This document shows, in pieces, positions 57,842 to 64,000 of a DNA stretch of 64,000 nucleotides; position 1 is the first letter of the stretch, and each line of letters opens with the position of its first letter. A program made the translations under genes and the position numbers. Source of the DNA: Wyeomyia smithii (taxonomy: Eukaryota; Arthropoda; Insecta; Diptera; Culicidae); contig NC_073696.1 of NCBI RefSeq assembly GCF_029784165.1, positions 262,366,494-262,430,493 on the forward strand, given 5' to 3'. The notes under the pieces were generated by a model. That model was given only the letters and a program-made list of their open reading frames with translations, had not been told where the DNA came from and did not search any database.

Positions 57842-59221
57842 AAATTAATCCCTCTAGCGGTCAGACTCAGCCTTTCTCATTCAAGCTTGTTATTTGTAAA
57901 AATAGTTTTACATGAATGCTTAAATCCAATAAAGGTACATTCACTCTTCGGGGTCTAAACTATTGATGCTGTAATTGAAGTATAAAATATGAAATTTGAC
58001 GTAATGTTAGCGCTTAAGGAACAGCGAAATAAAAAAAATGACTCTTAATTTTGAACAATTTAATCACGAGCGATGCCGATAACGTTCAAATAGTACGATA
58101 CCACATTTAAACATTGATCAAAGCAGGTATAGTTTTGAATATTCTTTGAATTTCTTTTCTTTCCATAACTTCTGAACCACATATCAAATTGTTATGAAGT
58201 TTGTTATTTCTAAGTTTGAGAGATGACTCGTGCGTATGACTCTACTTATGTTCAAATAAGTCATGTAATATTTGAAATAATAGACTTTCGTTATTTCATT
58301 AACAATTTAATACAAAACGGTTGCTTAAGTTCGATTAAAATCAAATGAAAAAGGAACGTATAGGGCAGTCAAACTTTTAAACCACGTGTTCAATCATAAT
58401 TCATCAGTTAACCCTTAACTAGCCTGTTCATTTGATATCAATATTGTTCAAATCGGTTGTGCAGTTTCTAAGATAATGAAGTTTCGTGATTTTCACATTT
58501 CGATACATTACAGACGAAGTTACAGTCCGATTACAGCAAAATTCAATAAGGTATTATGTAGCAGCTAGACCTTTCATTTGACACGAATTTTGTGGAAATC
58601 AGTTCAACCATCTCTGAGAAAAATGAGTGAGTCCAAGTAATCTTCGGAATATGTTCCTTTTCATAGCTGGATTTCCCATTTTTAAACATAATAGTCCGAT
58701 TGCAAAACAAATCAATAGGGTCTTATGGGGAAACTAAAATCGGTCCAGCCATCTCTGAGAAACATGAGTGAGATTAAACAGTCTCCAGAACACGTTTCTT
58801 TCCATAACTTCTGAACCACAAGTTCAACTTCATAAAATTCAAAAGTTAAGGGTTTTTTAGGTAGCCCGTTCATTTGAAATTAATTTTGTTCAAATCGGTT
58901 GTGTAGTTTCTGAGATATTTATGTTTCGTGATTTTTACATTTTGATACATAACCTCTTAACTAGAAATCCGATTACAATAAAATTCAATAGGGTTTTATG
59001 TGGCAACTAGACCTTTCATTTGCAATAAGTTTCATTGAAATCGGTGCAGCCATCTCTGAGAAAATCGAGTGAGATTGGGAGAGCGTTACACACACACACA
59101 TACAGAAAATGCTCAGCTCGTCGAACTGAGTCGAGTGATATACAACATCCGGCCCTTTTGAGCACTTTTATACCTTGAGTTTTTGCAGTGATTGCCATAC
59201 CTTTCTAGGAGAAAGGCAAAA
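57842..59221. repeat. 1.35-kb interspersed repeat, copy B
   Basis: Collinear with copy A (34988-36329). It has the same start (AATTAATCCCTCTAGCGG), three internal CCATCTCTGAGAAA modules (near 58608, 58748 and 59050), a shortened CA tract (about 59086-59104) and the same end (TTTCTAGGAGAAAGGCAAAA). Confidence 0.7.
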
Positions 59222-61447
59222 ACATAGGTTGATGATGTAATCACACATAGAATTTATTGCCAAGAATTGAACAGCTGATAAATTCAGCAAAATGTTCTGG
59301 TCCTCGGCAAAATTTTCAAGAACAGCCGCAAATGAAATGTCAATGCTCGCTGGTTCACGATATATCGATATATTTGCTGAAAGTTACTGACATCCGCAAG
59401 AAAAACCGCCAAGTTCGATCAGCTGTTGGGAAGTTTACCGAGATAAATTAAGTGCATAATTATGTACAATAAAATCAATTTTAAATTTTGTTTAAGTTAT
59501 TTTTCTCGGCTTGTTCGGGCAATGTCGAGAAGCAGAATCTTATCTCACTTTCAAAATGTTTGCGAGGAAAATAAGAGATTGGGTATTTATACACGAATGT
59601 ATTACAGCTTGTTAAGCTATTGCTAAGCGGATTTTGGCTGAACTATATGTAGCTTAAAAAGCCGTAATTGAGTTGTTTAGCTATATCAGTTTTTTATGTT
59701 CATCTGAAAGAGCTGCATTTTCCAAGCAAAACGTGATTTTAAATATTTTCTATCGATGTACTTCGATTTTTGAATCACGAATTAAAACTGCCCGAAATCA
59801 CCACAATGACAGTTCCCCCTAAATCAACTGTCATTGTAGCGATTTAGAGCGAATATCTATTCTTCATTTAAAAATCGAAGGACAATGGTAATTTTTTTTT
59901 AAATATAATATTTTGCTCAGAAAATTACAGTCTTTTGGCTGATATATAAAAATCAGAAATTTGTGAGTAGCTAAACAACCCAATTGAGTTCGAAAATCAT
60001 ACACAATTTTGAAAAATCACGGTTTGCTCAGAAACTCATCATATATAAAAATCAGAAATCCGTGAGTAAACAACCCAATTTAACAAAATTGTTTGTCGGG
60101 AGAGGAAAAAAGTTAAAACGCACTAAATATGTATTCGTATCGAGTAATAAAAAAATATAACAAAACATGCATTTTTCAGCTCTCCATTTTTTTTTTCAAT
60201 ATTTACCTACAAGCCCCAAAGAAAAAAAAATCAGGTTCAAAAATCATAACACTCCGTTTGGGCAAATAAAATGTTTTGACGTGAAACCGCAGAGAACAGA
60301 CTAACAAAGCAATCGATATATGCCCCCTCGAAGGGGTTCCCTTTTGTTTTGTTAAATGGTGAAGTGAAGTGAGATGTCGCTACCAGGGGACTATTAACCT
60401 CAAAATTTTGCCTACCAATCATTAATTCATCATGGCGTTAATATTTCATTTCAAATACTTACGAAAAGCATCTTATTCATTGAAAGCGCGCGTTGTACCG
60501 AAAACAAACGTTTAGTTCTTTATTTTTTCATCTATAAGGATATTTATTCGAGAATAAGTCTACTGACAATTATGGGACATTTACTCTATTTCAGTTGATT
60601 TAGGGCAAACCAACAAAGAAATGGGTACCAGAATCGCTGGTTCCAGAATCAATGAGTGGTAGATAAAAAATGTATGGAGTTTGACAGCCACAAGAGCCCC
60701 TTGGTCGCTACCGTACCCGTGGAATGAACAGCATAGCAAATATATTTAAACGTTAGTACCAAGAAGAGTGAAGAGTACATGCACTGATGATCATGTAGGT
60801 TGCATAGCGACAGTAGCGACATCACATTTTGCTTTATCATTTGGTATGACGTGCGGCTTAAATCGGGTGAAATTCCGTGGCACACATGCACAATTTTACA
60901 CACTTTTTTCAGACTTTTTGTTCGTCGCTTGTTAGTCTGTTCTCTGTGGTAAAACCACTGTTGCTGGAGAACAAGAGTATTAAGTGTTACATTGTTGATT
61001 GAGTCGCCGTTCGATAACTGAAAGACTTTTAACTGAAACGCTTTTTAACTGCAAGACCGATAACTGCAACAACTTTGCAGTTATCGGACCGCAATCCGTC
61101 AAATCTGATGTCAAAGTCATATTTGACATTGAAGTGGCAGATCTCGCGGGAGGATTCTAAATGCGTTCGAAAATGAAGATTGTTGAATCTCTAGAAACAT
61201 TTCAAAAGGACTCTTTCATTTCTCTCGATTTTTTTTTCGATTTCGTTTACTTGTTGTCTCTTCATTCTAGATGGGAGATTATAGATCTCCTATTAATCTC
61301 CTAATAATCAATGAAGCAAAATCACCATGTTATGTGGTTCACTTTCCGAGAAAAAAAAATCCCTTGTGCGTTATTTGGCTAGCTTTCACTACTCAGCGAG
61401 GCAGTGCATAGTAGATCACAAACAATACTTTGTGACCTAGCGTTATA
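59222..61447. other. Intergenic with a short inverted repeat
   Basis: About 59762-59882 is an imperfect inverted repeat with ~60-bp arms centred on CCCCCTAAATC (ACAATGACAGTT pairs with AACTGTCATTGT). 61195-61216 is a diverged copy of the terminal motif seen at 6037-6665. No gene recognised. Confidence 0.4.
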
Positions 61448-61589
61448 TAGACCATTTTACGAACTGACAGGTGTCACGGATCCTGCTGACATTGATGTTG
61501 CTTTTACTTGCGTTATGTCAGCGGTTCCGAGCTTTCTGTCAAAATTTTATTCATGAATTGAGTTCAGAAACGTCTCGTAAAATGGTCTA
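61448..61589. mobile_element. 142-bp MITE
   Basis: TAGACCATTTTACGA at 61448-61462 is perfectly inverted as TCGTAAAATGGTCTA at 61575-61589. The interior is non-coding. Confidence 0.65.
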
Positions 61590-61844
61590 TTGTGGTGATG
61601 AACTTTATTTTCGCCTACATATTGGTTACGTAAGGTAGTTACTAAAACGCAATGAATTATAATGCGGAAATATGACTATCAAATTGATTAATCGAATAGC
61701 TTGTCTATTTTAGTTTTCTGGTAATTTTTGCCATACCGGGTTTCTGGTATTTTTTCATTAAAAAAACATATCGACATCATTGAAAACAGAAATGGTAGTG
61801 ACGAACCCCCCTCTAAATTTTGGCATGTGTCAAGTGTTGCAGTT

Positions 61845-62030
61845 ATCGAACGACAACTGTATTTGCAGTTTTTCCACGGTTTCTGCAGATTTTTATCAGA
61901 GTCTTCTTATATTTGGGTAGAGTTTCTTAAAATGTTTGCAGATTTTTACAGACTTTTTCGAGTACATTTTTCCGGTTTTCCGAGCAGTTGCAGACAGTTT
62001 TCGAAAGCATCTGGCATCTCTGGTTGCATT
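61845..62030 (-). repeat. Interspersed repeat rich in TCTGCA motifs, copy 2
   Basis: Reverse-complement copy of part of 56695-56985, ending in the same GCATCTGGCATCTCT boundary. Confidence 0.6.
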
Positions 62031-62393
62031 TAGCGAACGACGACTGTACTGACAACAATCGTTTGCAAGCTTACAGTAAAAATACCGTGTTTTCTATGGT
62101 TACAATAAAAAACACTGTCCGTTCACTGTTCTCACCGCAAAATACATCGTAAATTTTTTTTTTCGTACAAAGAATGTAATACAGGCTTCAAGTGTTACAT
62201 TGATGTTATTACTTTTAAAGATGGGTAACAAGTTTATTTAATTTTAAGATATAAATGTAATGTAACAATGTAAGCGTGAGATTAGATTTATTGTATTTAG
62301 TTAAAGTTCAAAAAAGCAGCACAGAACCTTAGTAATATTCGGGATTGGATCATATGCTATCGTTGAAAATCATTTCGAATATTCAAACTCTAA
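62031..62393. other. Upstream of Tip60, nothing recognised
   Basis: AT-rich. No motif or ORF supported. Confidence 0.4.
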
Positions 62394-62661
62394 TAGCGAA
62401 CTTCTTTATTCCACCAGCTCACCTCGTTTTGACCTGGAAGCGCACTAACTGCTGTCAAAACCCTTCTTTATTCGCTCGATTTTGACCCAGTTTTGACCTG
62501 GCGTGCTGCCCGTGTTTGTCAGCTTCAACCCACCACCGTACGTGCTAAGTTCGTAAACAATTATCTGGCATCTCTTTCTTACTTGCGCCTCAAATAGCGA
62601 TGACGTTTCATTATTGCTCGGCAGTTTTGCCCGCACACAGTGGAATAAAGAAATTCGCTAT
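62394..62661. mobile_element. 268-bp MITE in the Tip60 upstream region
   Basis: ATAGCGAACTTCTTTATTCC (62394) and GGAATAAAGAAATTCGCTAT (to 62661) are inverted repeats with one mismatch over 22 bp. TAA occurs on both sides if the repeat is taken to start at TAGCGAA, so a 3-bp TAA duplication (Harbinger-like) is possible. The right end is 255 bp upstream of the Tip60 ATG. Confidence 0.6.
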
Positions 62662-62916
62662 AAGTTTGTTCATCAGTGTTTCTGTGCGAAAAATCGCCAC
62701 TAAACGCACCAGGCGCCACAGAGTGACAATTGCCCCGCTTTTAACTGCCTCTACTGTAAACGCGATGCGCGTGCTGCGCGTGTAGTGCAACAAGAAGGAG
62801 AAGAAGCAACTAACGTCAAAGTAAACGTCAAGCTTCCAAAACAAGCCATCGAGAAGAAATAGGAAAATAAGCGTTTGCTCTTCACTGCGGAACATTTACG
62901 GTAAAATTACACGCAA

Positions 62917-64000
62917 ATGGACGTGGAAGAGGCCGTGCAATCTATTTGCGACTCTACGGTAGGTTCGATGAGCGATTTTCAATTGGTTTTCGGTACCGTC
63001 GGGAAATGGTTAAGCTGAAAAGAGCATTTCTTTGAAGGCACTTGCCGGAGCACCCAGTGATTGTTTTTGTTTACATTCTGTTCAAGCGATTTCATCCGAC
63101 GGTGTTTTTTGCAGGCTTCACTCACAGAAGGATGTCGACTACCGGTCCGGATGACCGGCACCAATGATTGGCCACTAGCGGAAATCATAAGTATCAAGGA
63201 AGCACAGGAAAAAATGGTTTGGTATTACGTTCATTATGTGGATTGTGAGTGTTGTTTTGATTTGGGGGAGAATCCGCATCTAACGTGTTTTTCTTTTCGC
63301 TAGTTAACAAACGTTTGGATGAATGGGTCACAGAGGAATACTTGGACACACGAAAAGTACAATTCCCTCGGAAAGATGGTCTAGCGACAGGACAGAATAC
63401 GGGTGTTACCACGCCGAAGCGACTACCTATGATAGGCGAACGATCGCGTCCTGCGAGTCCCATCCAGTCACCAGATATCCTCAATGGCAGTGCCGTATTG
63501 GCCGCTGCGCTGCAGAAAAAGATTAACCGGAAGCGAAAAGCCGTTTCGACTGAAAATGAAGATTCCCAGGAGGTTCCTTCGACGCCAACACCGCGGCAAT
63601 CCGGAAGTATGGTTACTCATCACGATGACGTTGTGACACGAATGAAAAACGTACAGCTGATAGAGCTCGGACGACATCGCATCAAGCCGTGGTATTTCGC
63701 ACCATACCCGCAAGAGCTTTGCACGATGCCCTGCATTTATATTTGCGAGTTTTGTCTGAAATATCGCAAGAGTCGAAAATGTTTGGAGCGTCATATAAAA
63801 AAATGCAACCTGCGGCATCCGCCAGGTAACGAAATCTATCGAAAAAACACTATTAGTTTTTTCGAGATTGACGGACGAAAGAACAAAAGCTACGCGCAGA
63901 ATTTATGTCTGCTAGCAAAACTGTTCCTGGACCACAAGACGCTTTACTACGATACGGATCCGTTTCTGTTCTATGTCATGACCGAATTTGACTCACGGGG
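62917..64000 (+). CDS. Tip60: Tip60/KAT5 MYST-family histone acetyltransferase (5' part, cut by window end)
   Basis: Exons 62917-62958, 63115-63244 and 63304 to beyond 64000. Introns are GTAGGT..TTGCAG and GTGAGT..CGCTAG, frame-consistent. The start MDVEEAVQSICDST leads into a chromo-barrel domain, about residues 18-78 (GCRLPVR..DWPLAEIISIKE; YYVHYVDFNKRLDEWV), which matches KAT5. A variable linker is followed by the MYST region from about residue 170 (RIKPWYFAPYPQE). The C2HC zinc finger CEFC..CLERHIKKC is at about 200-226. The acetyltransferase core begins GNEIYRKNTISFFEIDGRKN and runs into FFYVMTE-type sequence (FLFYVMTEFDSRG) at the window end. The acetyl-CoA site and catalytic Glu lie outside. 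Tip60 acetylates histones H4 and H2A within the NuA4-type complex in the nucleus. Confidence 0.95.

Overview
This is an AT-rich, intron-containing, repeat-dense eukaryotic sequence, best explained as nuclear DNA of a culicine (Aedes-like) mosquito. The evidence is GT..AG introns, AATAAA signals after the stop codons, a Juan-like non-LTR retrotransposon, tRNA-derived SINEs, many mariner, pogo, hAT and piggyBac-type remnants, and insect-type proteins. There is no sign of operons, ribosome binding sites, CRISPR arrays or phage.

Three protein-coding genes can be supported by complete, phase-consistent exon models, all on the + strand. (1) A TRIM37-like E3 ubiquitin ligase has eight coding exons between 12492 and 40300 (1083 codons plus stop). 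Its order is RING, long Asn/Gly-rich linker, B-box, coiled coil, then four tandem MATH domains; the family normally has one. A 24-kb intron (14565-38610) packed with repeats separates MATH1 from MATH2-4. A GC-richer, UTR-like stretch at about 2100-3942 ending in a strong splice donor may be its 5' non-coding exon. (2) A divergent major-facilitator sugar transporter has five exons at 51600-53286 (463 residues) and a poly(A) signal. (3) The 5' part of the Tip60/KAT5 MYST histone acetyltransferase lies at 62917-64000 (three exons so far, cut by the window end). TRIM37 and Tip60 are both chromatin or ubiquitin regulators elsewhere, but nothing here shows that they act together.

The rest is mostly mobile DNA. 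Layout: 1-2100, unknown ORF, SINE piece and a pogo-like element; 4.5-11 kb, decayed mariner copies, non-LTR fragments and a fold-back element; 15.9-25 kb, a MITE, a Ty3/gypsy relic, non-LTR RT pieces, a hAT-type MITE and a SINE; 25.5-27.3 kb, an RT bracketed by piggyBac-type ends; 29.9-37.7 kb, tandem repeats, Tc1 and pogo remnants, hairpin elements and a 1.35-kb repeat; 42.8-49.9 kb, Juan-like element, three mariner relics, SINE and an antisense non-LTR with RNase H; 54.4-62.7 kb, large inverted-repeat elements, a perfect 166-bp-arm palindrome, a second copy of the 1.35-kb repeat, and MITEs upstream of Tip60.

Most worth following up: the four-MATH TRIM37-like architecture with its repeated intron positions, the perfect palindrome at 56241-56578, the coding-like short exons at 27578-28140 inside the TRIM37 intron, and the MITE sitting about 250 bp upstream of the Tip60 start codon.
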